Source of the DNA: Rhizophagus irregularis
Taxonomy: Eukaryota; Glomeromycota; Glomeromycetes; Glomerales; Glomeraceae
Assembly (NCBI RefSeq): GCF_026210795.1
Contig: NC_089448.1
Span: forward strand, 496,001-560,000
Reading direction: 5' to 3'
Length of the DNA stretch: 64,000 bases
Part shown: positions 57,082-64,000 of the stretch, one piece after another
How positions within the stretch are numbered: the first letter of the stretch is position 1
Layout: each line of letters starts with the position of its first letter
Translations under genes and position numbers: made by a program
Notes under the pieces: generated by a model
Seen by the model: the letters and a program-made list of their open reading frames with translations, nothing else
What the model was told of the DNA's origin: nothing
Databases searched by the model: none

Positions 57082-58962
57082 ATGCAATACTCAAGAATCG
57101 CCCGCACTTTACCAACACGACCTGACATCAAGGAACTTCAGTATTCTGGTGCCCGCTTTTCCAGAGGAGCTATCGCCAGACTCGGTCAGACTCTCCAGGC
57201 GCGATTTCCAGATAGAAAGTTCCAGATCCTACTTCCCTATGAAAACTGGAAACCCAGTGGATGGACATCAGGAAACCAACCAGCCAGCCTCTTCTCACTC
57301 TTGGACCACTATGATGAAGCACAACTACCGGATGATGCAGATCCTGATTACTTTGAACGATTCATAATTTATGTGAGAGATGCTCCACCGGTTGCAGGGG
57401 GATGCAATGGAAAGCTAAATGATTGCCTGTATGAATGCCTGAAGCATATCTATGGTATATTCTCTAAAATACCTGAGACTATAAAAAAGCCTGAATATAT
57501 CAAAAAGGCATTAGGTCTCAATCGTGATGCTCCAGTTCCAGTCTCATATATGGATAAGGTTGAACAACTTGCAGGAAGCCTTGCACTTAATATTGTAGGG
57601 GATTCCACTCAAATTTCCAAGAGCAAATCTGACAGACGTGCAACCCTCATCCTGTCTGAAGGCCACTACTCTCTTGCACTGAATCCCGGAAGACTTCACC
57701 CTAGTAAATTAGATAGAAAACAAAAGTCTCCCTTTGTTTATCGTGAAGATGGGGTTAATAATGTAGTAACAATATACAATGGTAAGACAGTTAAGTCTCT
57801 TACAGTTGGACAGTTTCAGAAAGGTAAGAACTCTGATAGTTACTCCTTCATCCCTATTGAGAAGAATCGTAAAACTGGAATATATGAAACACTTGAGGAA
57901 ACATACCAGAGGATCCATGAAGAGCGGGATTCCTTTCTACAGGCTACAAAGAAGTTCGGTCTAGGAATTGACTTATCTTACCACAACTGGTCGTACAAGA
58001 GAACTGCTCTCTGGCTTTTTGAACGGTTTAGTGTAGGAGTTCCAGCTAATGATCCTCTTGATCCAGTCGAAGCAGAGTGGATAAGTGATGCAATGATGGG
58101 AGGTCTTATCTGGGCAGATAATGAATGGAAGGGCTATGGAAGACAATACGACGTGACAAGTTTGTATCCAAGTATTCAGCAATCGAATGCTAACTTTCCA
58201 ATCCAACAAGGTAAGTTTCAAATACTCAAAGACTTTGTAGACCACAGAGGTTATGCCTTGTATGGATTATTTTGTGCTAGCTCCCAGGGAGCGCCCAAGG
58301 GCAAGGTAAGTGGTAATGACATTCTCTTCCGACAGAATAAGAGGGGAGTCTATACATTCATTGACTTACAACGAGCAAAGAAACTTGGTCTTGATATACA
58401 GTTAATCCAGGATGGAAAGCCAAATGCCTTGATATATGACAGAGAAGCAAGAATTCCTGGGACTGTAATATTTGGTGAGTATGTTCACTTTCTCTTTAAT
58501 ATAAAGAACCAGGGTGGCATGGCTGGTCGTGTTGCAAAGAGAGTTCTCAATACATTATGGGGAGCACTCTGCCAGAGGAAACGCAATTACAAGACACTCA
58601 CCACAGATCAAACAGATCCATTCAAGTTTCCGGAAGGCCACACACTTGACTCTATCATACCAGTAGGATCTGACCAGTGGCGATTCCAATTCACAAACCC
58701 AGGTAGTCCCTTCAAGGGTGAGTATCCTAGGATTGCTCCATTCTTATTAGCACATGGACGGAAGATGACTTCAGAGTTATTAGAACCATATAAGGATAAA
58801 GTACGACGTATCCATACAGATGGATTTATTCTAGAGGAACAGCCGAGTAGTCCTACACTTATCACTTGTCCAGAAAATGCATCCAAAGCATTGAAAGCTC
58901 TCAAGTTTGAAACCGCAGGATACTGCCATGTGAAAAATGCAAACAAGGTTATCTGGACATGA
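57082..58962 (+). CDS. Family B DNA polymerase, possible OTU-like N-terminus
   Basis: 626 residues, uninterrupted. Palm motif A is 'YDVTSLYPSI' (356-365, Asp357), motif B 'KRVLNTLWG' (486-494, Lys486, Asn490, Gly494) and motif C 'IHTDGFI' (577-583, Asp580). No clear 3-prime to 5-prime exonuclease motifs. The compact size and spacing fit protein-primed-type polymerases of polinton-like elements, though priming mode cannot be read here. Residues 105-200 contain 'GGCNGKLNDCLYECL' (Cys115) and 'GHYSLA' (His195), an arrangement compatible with an OTU-like cysteine protease fused upstream. That is inference. It lies between the helicase and small ORFs, all in the same orientation, as in compact viral genomes. 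Confidence 0.88.
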   Translation: MQYSRIARTLPTRPDIKELQYSGARFSRGAIARLGQTLQARFPDRKFQILLPYENWKPSGWTSGNQPASLFSLLDHYDEAQLPDDADPDYFERFIIYVRDAPPVAGGCNGKLNDCLYECLKHIYGIFSKIPETIKKPEYIKKALGLNRDAPVPVSYMDKVEQLAGSLALNIVGDSTQISKSKSDRRATLILSEGHYSLALNPGRLHPSKLDRKQKSPFVYREDGVNNVVTIYNGKTVKSLTVGQFQKGKNSDSYSFIPIEKNRKTGIYETLEETYQRIHEERDSFLQATKKFGLGIDLSYHNWSYKRTALWLFERFSVGVPANDPLDPVEAEWISDAMMGGLIWADNEWKGYGRQYDVTSLYPSIQQSNANFPIQQGKFQILKDFVDHRGYALYGLFCASSQGAPKGKVSGNDILFRQNKRGVYTFIDLQRAKKLGLDIQLIQDGKPNALIYDREARIPGTVIFGEYVHFLFNIKNQGGMAGRVAKRVLNTLWGALCQRKRNYKTLTTDQTDPFKFPEGHTLDSIIPVGSDQWRFQFTNPGSPFKGEYPRIAPFLLAHGRKMTSELLEPYKDKVRRIHTDGFILEEQPSSPTLITCPENASKALKALKFETAGYCHVKNANKVIWT

Positions 58963-59026
58963 TTGCCAAGAATGCAGTTGGATTTACAGTAGGTATATAT
59001 ATTTTTTCTTGCTTGAATGTAAAGTC

Positions 59027-59036
59027 AATTTGAAGA
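59027..59036 (+). promoter_or_regulatory. AATTTGAAGA variant motif
   Basis: CAATTTGAAGATTCC, 49 nt before the ATG at 59076. Confidence 0.5.
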
Positions 59037-59075
59037 TTCCTATTTATTACAAAGTACAAAAAAGTATAAGGAATC

Positions 59076-59546
59076 ATGTCAACATATACTGAATTAGCAA
59101 GCATTATTAACTGCACTGACAGCATTAGTGATGAAGTTATTTATGATGCATCATGCAATCAGTTCACCATTGTCTCTAATGAAACTGTCCTCAAGATTAT
59201 CCGTGCATTAAAAGACACTATAGTAGTCGCATTAGTATCTGGGTTTAGCAAAACCAGCTACCTTGTCCAGGATCATGTGAAGTATATCAAGAGAATCCAG
59301 ACAGCAAAGTCTCCTGTATCATATGTGAAGTTCGTGGCCAGAAAACTCTTCCCAGATAATGCAGCATATACTGCTAAGATAGCAAAGATTTGTGAATCAT
59401 ACAAGAATAAACAAGCTCTTTTAGACAAACTTGAGGCCCTCTTCGAGTTGTATTATAATGTAACTAAGGACTCATTAACAGGTCCCCCAAAGCGAGCTGT
59501 CACTATAAATGAGGCTGAGAAAACCTTAGCAGAACTTCTTGCATAA
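59076..59546 (+). CDS. Hypothetical viral-cassette protein (156 aa)
   Basis: Not recognised. Mostly helical, no membrane segment or signal peptide. Two cysteines near the N-terminus (C13 and C27) are widely spaced. It begins MST, as does the gene at 61161. It follows the polymerase by 113 bp and has its own upstream motif, so it is likely transcribed separately. Confidence 0.65.
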   Translation: MSTYTELASIINCTDSISDEVIYDASCNQFTIVSNETVLKIIRALKDTIVVALVSGFSKTSYLVQDHVKYIKRIQTAKSPVSYVKFVARKLFPDNAAYTAKIAKICESYKNKQALLDKLEALFELYYNVTKDSLTGPPKRAVTINEAEKTLAELLA

Positions 59547-59603
59547 GCGGCTCCTGTACGAATTTAGTTTATATTTTTTATCCATTTGTAATGGGCATAC
59601 AGT

Positions 59604-59610
59604 AATTGAA
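59604..59610 (+). promoter_or_regulatory. AATTGAA motif before F-box gene B
   Basis: AGTAATTGAAGATGGCTATA, 36 nt before the ATG at 59640. The following ATAAGTAAC is shared with F-box A. Confidence 0.6.
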
Positions 59611-59639
59611 GATGGCTATAGTATAAGTAACATAACATC

Positions 59640-60131
59640 ATGTTGGACCGATTACCAGTAGAAATAGTCGAACGCATTGTTGCAAAGATCCCAGATACTG
59701 ACCTTATTGCAGCGAGTAAAGTAGATAGTGTGTGGTGGCAGGAGGTTCGTCAAGAAGCATATAAAAGATGGAAAAATTACGCTACTACAATTGGGCATGT
59801 CCAAGCTCTTGGAAAGCCGTTTGAAAAAGGGAATATTGACTGGATATCATTTGAAGATGTAAACGACTTCTATAAAAGATGGATAGACCGCCTCACCGAG
59901 GATCAGCTTTATATTATAGAGAAAATGCTTAGGAATGGGATGGTTGTGAACCCCCAGGAAAGGGAAACCATAGAGCATGCATTAAGTGAACATAGATGGG
60001 GGGCGATCCTTGGAGATTGGACTGGAAGTGGAATGATTGGACTCAACAGGAGTAAGCATTTTGTACTTGACTTTCGTAGGAATTACCCTGCAGAGTCATA
60101 TTTTTTAGATCCGGCCGGCATTACCGCGTAA
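59640..60131 (+). CDS. F-box-like protein B
   Basis: 163 residues. The N-terminus 'LDRLPVEIVERIVAKIPDTD' followed by 'LIAASKVDSVWWQEVRQEAY' is a good F-box (LPxEI...I...L...S.VW). No repeats of the usual substrate-binding type follow. The C-terminal 80 residues are unassigned. It probably recruits a Skp1-containing ligase. Second F-box gene of the cassette. Its leader is nearly shared with gene A although the proteins are otherwise unalike. Confidence 0.7.
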   Translation: MLDRLPVEIVERIVAKIPDTDLIAASKVDSVWWQEVRQEAYKRWKNYATTIGHVQALGKPFEKGNIDWISFEDVNDFYKRWIDRLTEDQLYIIEKMLRNGMVVNPQERETIEHALSEHRWGAILGDWTGSGMIGLNRSKHFVLDFRRNYPAESYFLDPAGITA

Positions 60132-60157
60132 TCCCGAATTACCGAAAAAGGAAATTT

Positions 60158-60259
60158 ATGTTACACAAGGTTCCAAACGCATTCTTACCAAATCGATTTT
60201 TTGTGGAACTGGTATCGCCCAAAAAGGAAATGATCTACGTACCGCATGAAATCACGTGA
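60158..60259 (+). CDS. Possible 33-residue ORF
   Basis: ATG at 60158 opens 33 codons (MLHKVPNAFLPNRFFVELV...). No motif upstream and no family. The region also holds two ATCACGTGAC sites (60251 and 60284), of which the first overlaps the stop. Low support. Confidence 0.2.
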   Translation: MLHKVPNAFLPNRFFVELVSPKKEMIYVPHEIT

Positions 60260-60375
60260 CACTCTACACATTTGTTCAGGGTATCACGTGACATGAACTC
60301 CGTTCACATTTTCTGTAATATAATCCATAGTTTTTCCATGAATGCATTCTAGGCCAATAACCCAGTAACTTATTT

Positions 60376-60475
60376 ATTAGGTATCCTTGCATTTTTTCAA
60401 CAAGGATTGATGACCATGTAACCTTATCATCAGGTATTCTTGTATTTTTTGATAAGGACTGATGACCATGTCACT
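60376..60475 (+). repeat. Duplicated leader before the adaptor gene
   Basis: Two copies of about 47 bp, AGGTAT(C/T)CTTG(C/T)ATTTTTT...AAGGA(T/C)TGATGACCATGT (starting near 60380 and 60433). Each has a short stem (CCTTG/CAAGG type). Both contain ATGACCATG. In the first, TAA follows at once, so it could act as a tiny upstream ORF. The second opens the long frame. Confidence 0.6.
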
Positions 60476-60486
60476 TGGTTATTATA

Positions 60487-60493
60487 AATTGAA
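60487..60493 (+). promoter_or_regulatory. AATTGAA motif that decides the adaptor start
   Basis: AAATTGAAGAAAAC, 47 nt before ATG 60534. It lies inside the longer frame that begins at 60462. The conserved spacing elsewhere in the cassette argues that 60534 (MSYPYIANP) is the real start. Confidence 0.55.
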
Positions 60494-60533
60494 GAAAACT
60501 ATTAGGTATGTAGACACATACAGAAAAAAAGAC

Positions 60534-61115
60534 ATGTCTTACCCTTATATAGCTAACCCTATAACTGGACGTCCAATTATTATCGGTGGAGATACCTTTA
60601 ATCGAATAGTTATGGAATCCCATGATTATATTGATGGAAGGCTTGTCCGTAGACAAACTGCACCTCCACCTGAAGAGCAACCTGTATATTTAAATACAGA
60701 TACAGGACGTTATGTTCAACGTGGTACTAGAACATATTATAGACTGATTGAGAGTGACTATGAGGTAGTTGAGGATTACTACCTTGTCCATAATGAAGAA
60801 GAGGCGCTTATAGAGGAAATCATCAATGAAACACGCTATAATGAGGAAAATCTTGATGGCCAGCGGTTAACTTTCAATGATATACAACAAATCAGGGCTG
60901 CTATTCAGGCTGACCAAGATGAATATGATGATTTTATCTTACAGCAAGATACGACTAACGGGACACCTTCCTCTGGTCTTTCCGGTCATCCACGAACTTT
61001 GGAGGACCATACCCCGAGACTTGCAGAGCTTAATATTGAGTTGTGTAGAAAATGTCTCATGCCTGTAAGCCCAAGTGACTTAACGGACAAGTTGTGCAAG
61101 GACTGCTCCGAATAG
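60534..61115 (+). CDS. 2-cysteine-adaptor-like repeat protein with zinc ribbon
   Basis: 193 residues from ATG 60534 (the frame is open from 60462). Two copies of a NPxTGRxI..GG.T(F/Y).(R/K)(I/L) motif are visible: 'ANPITGRPIIIGGDTFNRI' and 'NTDTGRYVQRGTRTYYRLI'. This matches the short 2-cysteine-adaptor module (PF08793) common in giant-virus proteins, although the framing cysteines are absent here. A C-terminal 'CRKC...CKDC' can bind zinc. The middle is acidic and helical. Its role is unknown; in giant viruses the module is attached to varied proteins. Frame intact. Confidence 0.65.
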   Translation: MSYPYIANPITGRPIIIGGDTFNRIVMESHDYIDGRLVRRQTAPPPEEQPVYLNTDTGRYVQRGTRTYYRLIESDYEVVEDYYLVHNEEEALIEEIINETRYNEENLDGQRLTFNDIQQIRAAIQADQDEYDDFILQQDTTNGTPSSGLSGHPRTLEDHTPRLAELNIELCRKCLMPVSPSDLTDKLCKDCSE

Positions 61116-61121
61116 TTACTT

Positions 61122-61130
61122 AATTTTGAA
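61122..61130 (+). promoter_or_regulatory. AATTTTGAA variant motif
   Basis: TAATTTTGAATAATTC, 39 nt before ATG 61161. A weaker match to the cassette consensus. Confidence 0.4.
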
Positions 61131-61160
61131 TAATTCTTTTTTACATAAAGAAAGATAGCC

Positions 61161-61721
61161 ATGTCAACATCAATCGTAATAAACCAGTGCCAAAACTGTG
61201 GAGTAATCACTCCAAAAACAGCACATAGAGGATTATCCAGTGTATTATACAGACAGATTATAAAGAAGATTAGTGATGAGAATGACCCTCTACAAGCCTT
61301 GGGACTTGCTAGGGATAAGTTAGTTCAGATCATTCGTCGGGCAAGTAATGTGGACTTTACACAATTGTTTACACAAAGACTGGATATGAAAATTATGGAT
61401 GGAGAGCCATATGAAGATATTAGGAAGTGGCTTCTCGAACAGCTTATAGCCATAGGTTGTGATAGTGGAGAAATTGCCTTATATCAATTTCTAAGGGATA
61501 CATATCCAGATGGTATTGACGAGCCTTTCAATACATTCTATGAAAATTATGTAAATCATATAAGTAATTCAATGACTAAGAACTTTGCTTCTCGTGCCTT
61601 AGGAGCAATAGGGTTGAAGGCTAAGATGTTAAGGATTGACTTTGAAGGCCGTAAAAAAAGTGCTATGATTCTTAGAGCTTCTGCAGTCGAATTACTTGAT
61701 ATTCTCACAAGATACTATTAA
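61161..61721 (+). CDS. Hypothetical viral-cassette protein (186 aa)
   Basis: Not recognised. It starts MSTSIVINQCQNCG with a CX2C that has no partner nearby. The rest is helical, with no transmembrane segment. Its stop overlaps the end of the convergent ATPase/tail gene by 17 bp, a sign of tight packing. Own motif upstream. Confidence 0.65.
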   Translation: MSTSIVINQCQNCGVITPKTAHRGLSSVLYRQIIKKISDENDPLQALGLARDKLVQIIRRASNVDFTQLFTQRLDMKIMDGEPYEDIRKWLLEQLIAIGCDSGEIALYQFLRDTYPDGIDEPFNTFYENYVNHISNSMTKNFASRALGAIGLKAKMLRIDFEGRKKSAMILRASAVELLDILTRYY

Positions 61722-62928
61722 TCCCTACTTGTAATGCTCGACGGTCCATGTGGCTCTTAGAAAAGATCTGTAGAAGGACTTCAATACCTTCTATTATTTT
61801 TTTATTATCCAGAGGGCGACCAGACTTCAGGGCTTCATATCGGAAGAATAACTCCTTCACATTCTCAGTTTTCAGAGTTTCAGTCTTTGCAGTCTTACCC
61901 TGTACTTTTGCTAAGAAGTCCTGAAAGTCAGCTCCTAGGGTCTTACCAGAGAGTCCATAAGCTTCCCGAAAGACAAATTTAATCCAGGTATCTGTATTCT
62001 TGGCTAAGACACCAGGTACAAGTAAATGTTGACGCTCTTTAGGGGATGGAAATACCCGAGCAAATTCAATCAAGTGTCCACCTTTTTTTGCTTCAGATAC
62101 AGCTTTCTGACCATAGGAACTAAACTTGGATCGAACTGTGATTGAACTGGGTTAAGACTGAGATCGAACTGAGTTCAAATTTGGATCAAACTGAGATTGA
62201 ACTGAGATTGAACTAGGATTGAACTGAGATTGCTCTGTGATCGAACTGATACTAGTATCCCATCTTACTCGAATGGACAGTGGATCACTTTTAGACCGTC
62301 TAAGATCAAACACTACAAATTCACGTTGCAAAGTAAGATCATCAATTACTGGTGCTAATGACTCTGATTCTTCTGTATATAGGCGAATGATTCTCTTAGT
62401 ATCTGTAAGGCTCCCATGACCTCCATGCAGTGAGATGTAGTTAACATTTTCTCGAATAGCCTTAGGAATGGCAAAGAATCTTTGGGCTACATAAATACAT
62501 GAAATATTTTTGTGTCGTCCATGTGTAAAGTAACCAGTGATGAGATCCTGGATTTTTTTAGGTGCATCCATCAGATCCTTGAAGATTACCACAGTAGCTT
62601 GAGTAGGGTCGAAAGAGTCAATCTCTGGAATCTCACTATGGGTTACTGCAGTGAATGGGATCTTCTCCTCTTCGAAAAAATCATGTACAACTGCCCACTT
62701 CAGCTCATCAAGATATCTGCCAACTAAAAGTACTGCATCACATAGTACATACCGATTACCATCCTCCTTTGCCTTCTTGTCACCCATTAACAAGTTAATG
62801 ATCATAGTTGTCTTACCTGAGTCTGAGCTACCTGCTACGGCTAATCGAAAGGGCCATGATGGAGCAAACTCATTGCCTTGTCTTGAGTCAGTCGTGTACT
62901 CGTCCAAATTGTATACATAAAGATCCAT
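61705..62928 (-). pseudogene. A32/FtsK-like packaging ATPase with interrupted tail
   Basis: ATG at 62928. Residues 29-41 'LAVAGSSDSGKTT' are Walker A and 'ATVVIFKDLMD' (111-121) the Walker B region, where the first acidic residue of the usual DD is Lys. 'GYFTHGRHKNISCIYVAQRFF' contains the conserved Gln of A32-type ATPases that pump viral DNA into capsids (polintons, adintoviruses, giant viruses). The C-terminal tail has repeats of a Q(S/F)-rich SQFNPSSISVQ type. TAA at 62152-62154 stops the frame inside those repeats, and the same frame continues without another stop to 61705 (149 more codons). This suggests one 407-residue protein broken by a nonsense change. A separate downstream gene is less likely, since its frame has no ATG near its start. 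Only minus-strand gene of the cassette. Confidence 0.85.
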
Positions 62929-62933
62929 TTGAA
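62926..62933 (+). promoter_or_regulatory. TTTGAA variant motif overlapping ATPase start
   Basis: CATTTGAATTTT, 34 nt before the ATA at 62960. The first three bases are the ATPase start codon on the other strand, so the two genes share a very short divergent region. Confidence 0.4.
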
Positions 62934-62959
62934 TTTTATTCTTACTTAGTTTAAATACT

Positions 62960-63757
62960 ATATCGACATCAACACCAATTCCAGTTTATACTCCTTCAGA
63001 ACCTACTGGACCGCCTCCTGCACACTTGGTCAATGAAAAAGACGATGATGAATTAGTTAGAATACTAAAGGCTCATGCAAATTTATTGACTACCAGGGGT
63101 CGTTTAACTGTTGATTCAGAGATACAGGAGGCAAATAATCAAATCAAACATATTATTAATATATTAATGTATCGCTGTAAAGCAAAACATGAAGAACTTG
63201 GTATTACAAAAGATTTGTTAGTTTTTGCACAAGGTAAGATAAATGCATTTGATGAAACGTTTACTAATTTAGAACGTCAATTAGTTATTATACGTGCTGC
63301 CAATGATAATTTTATAGAAGAAAACTATAACCTGCAAAGAGATTATGATACTATGGTAGAGCTTCGTCGACGGGCTATAGGTGAACGTAATCAGGCACGA
63401 CATGAACGTAATGTATTACAAACAGATTATACTCAAGCAGTAAGGGATCGTAATGAGGCTCAAAATGCTGTGAATCGTGGTAATATCCTTCTAAATCATT
63501 GGTGGCTGAGGGCTACTCGGACTGGAGGACAACTTGTATTGGCTAATGCGCAACTTGGACAGGTTAATGCACAGCTAGCACATGCTAATAATAGGGTGCG
63601 TTTTGGGATTCAGACATTAGGGAGACTTGGGAATAGACTTTTCCAACAGATAGCTGCTCTTAGAATTCAGGTACAATGGTTTCGAATTAGACAATTGAAC
63701 CCTCCTCCACCTCTTTTAAACAATCCACTAGAGACGATATGGCTACCACTGCGATAG
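62960..63757 (+). pseudogene. Coiled-coil protein with lost start codon
   Basis: The frame is open from 62933 but has no ATG until deep inside. At 62960 ATATCGACATCA would read as start-Ser-Thr-Ser if the first codon were ATG, matching the MST starts at 59076 and 61161 and the 34-nt motif spacing. I infer ATG to ATA. The protein has a Pro-rich start, then long heptad repeats with Asn/Arg-rich segments ('AIGERNQARHERNVLQTDY'). Such proteins can be structural. No enzyme motif. Its end overlaps the next ORF by 19 bp. An upstream exon supplying the start is the alternative. Confidence 0.6.
63693..63699 (+). promoter_or_regulatory. AATTGAA motif inside coiled-coil gene
   Basis: ACAATTGAACCC lies in the coding sequence of the coiled-coil gene, 46 nt before ATG 63739. 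This supports separate expression of the Gag-like ORF. Confidence 0.5.
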
Positions 63758-64000
63758 GATTGCCAATTTTTGAGGGTAAAGCTACTGATGATATTGATAC
63801 ATTTGTTAGGCTTTATATGGGTTATCTTGATACTATTAATCTTAACCCATATGCTGCTGGAGGGCCACCAGAGTCTTGGAAAAGAGCTATGGGTATACTT
63901 AGAAGCTGCATGGCCGGTGAAACAGCTGAATGGTTTGATCGAGAAATTACAGGAAAAAATTGGGAACTTTCTGGTATCACTTCAGCTGGTGGAGCTAATT
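63739..64000 (+). CDS. Gag-like capsid-domain protein, partial
   Basis: ATG at 63739 in a different phase from the coiled-coil gene, open to the window edge (87 codons). 'GLPIFEGKATDDIDTFVRLY ... RAMGILRSCMAGETAEWFDRE' follows the pattern of retrotransposon Gag capsid N-terminal domains (F-x-G, a helix with aromatic residues, then GxAxxWF). I recall a large family of such proteins in Rhizophagus. Its position within a DNA-virus-like cassette with a matching upstream motif suggests it belongs to the element. Alternatively it is an adjacent or fused host family member, with a frameshift from the coiled-coil ORF. Continues beyond the window. Confidence 0.6.
   Translation, partial: MATTAIGLPIFEGKATDDIDTFVRLYMGYLDTINLNPYAAGGPPESWKRAMGILRSCMAGETAEWFDREITGKNWELSGITSAGGAN

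Noticed and set aside
62926-62985. AATTGG on the minus strand as an ATPase promoter motif
   Set aside because: It lies about 52 nt before the ATPase ATG but matches only the AATTG core, too weak to claim in AT-rich DNA.

Overview
The window looks like nuclear DNA of an AT-rich fungus with many short introns, most likely an arbuscular mycorrhizal fungus of the Rhizophagus type. That call is inference. It rests on the strong AT bias, introns of about 40-110 bp with GTAAG-type donors, a RING/TPR gene, Plavaka-like transposases, and a Gag-like family at the right edge that I associate with Glomeromycotina. There is no bacterial gene organisation, no rRNA and no CRISPR array.

Layout. 1-9.8 kb is mostly non-coding, with three MITE-like inverted-repeat elements, one small putative zinc-finger ORF and a possible 2-kb non-autonomous element. 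9.8-10.6 kb holds the last four exons of a minus-strand gene resembling Csm1/Pcs1 (monopolin). 10.6-36.2 kb is a three-level nest. A LINE (minus strand, 18-20-bp target duplication at 10625 and 36152) is interrupted in ORF2 by a 17-kb DNA transposon (13863-30844, TA duplication). That transposon is interrupted in a transposase exon by an 11-kb Ty3/gypsy element (14876-25885, 1143-bp LTRs, ACGC duplication). Removing each insert with one copy of its duplication restores the reading frame of its host element. 36.9-37.7 kb is a minisatellite, followed by a minus-strand RING/TPR gene to 40.9 kb. 42.6-46.1 kb has a LINE remnant, a hAT-like MITE, a 50-bp tandem array and a small Myb/SANT-like gene. 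46.6-52.8 kb is a second two-gene DNA transposon with about 200-bp inverted repeats and an apparently intact 846-residue transposase.

53.3-64 kb changes character: higher GC, compact intron-poor genes, and a cassette of DNA-virus-like functions. These are an SF3 helicase, a family B DNA polymerase, an A32/FtsK-like packaging ATPase, a protein with two 2-cysteine-adaptor-like repeats, two F-box-like proteins, a coiled-coil protein and a Gag-like ORF. Almost every plus-strand gene carries AATTGAA or a close variant about 30-50 nt before its start, resembling the AAAATTGA early promoter of Mimivirus and its virophages. I interpret this as a decaying endogenous polinton-like/virophage-like or giant-virus-derived element that continues past the window.

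The two strongest novelties are the nucleoside/thymidylate-kinase-like P-loop domain fused in frame behind RNase H in the Ty3 polyprotein, and the shared giant-virus-type promoter motif across the viral cassette. Across unrelated elements, reading frames are broken by single stops that are each explicable by one C-to-T change.
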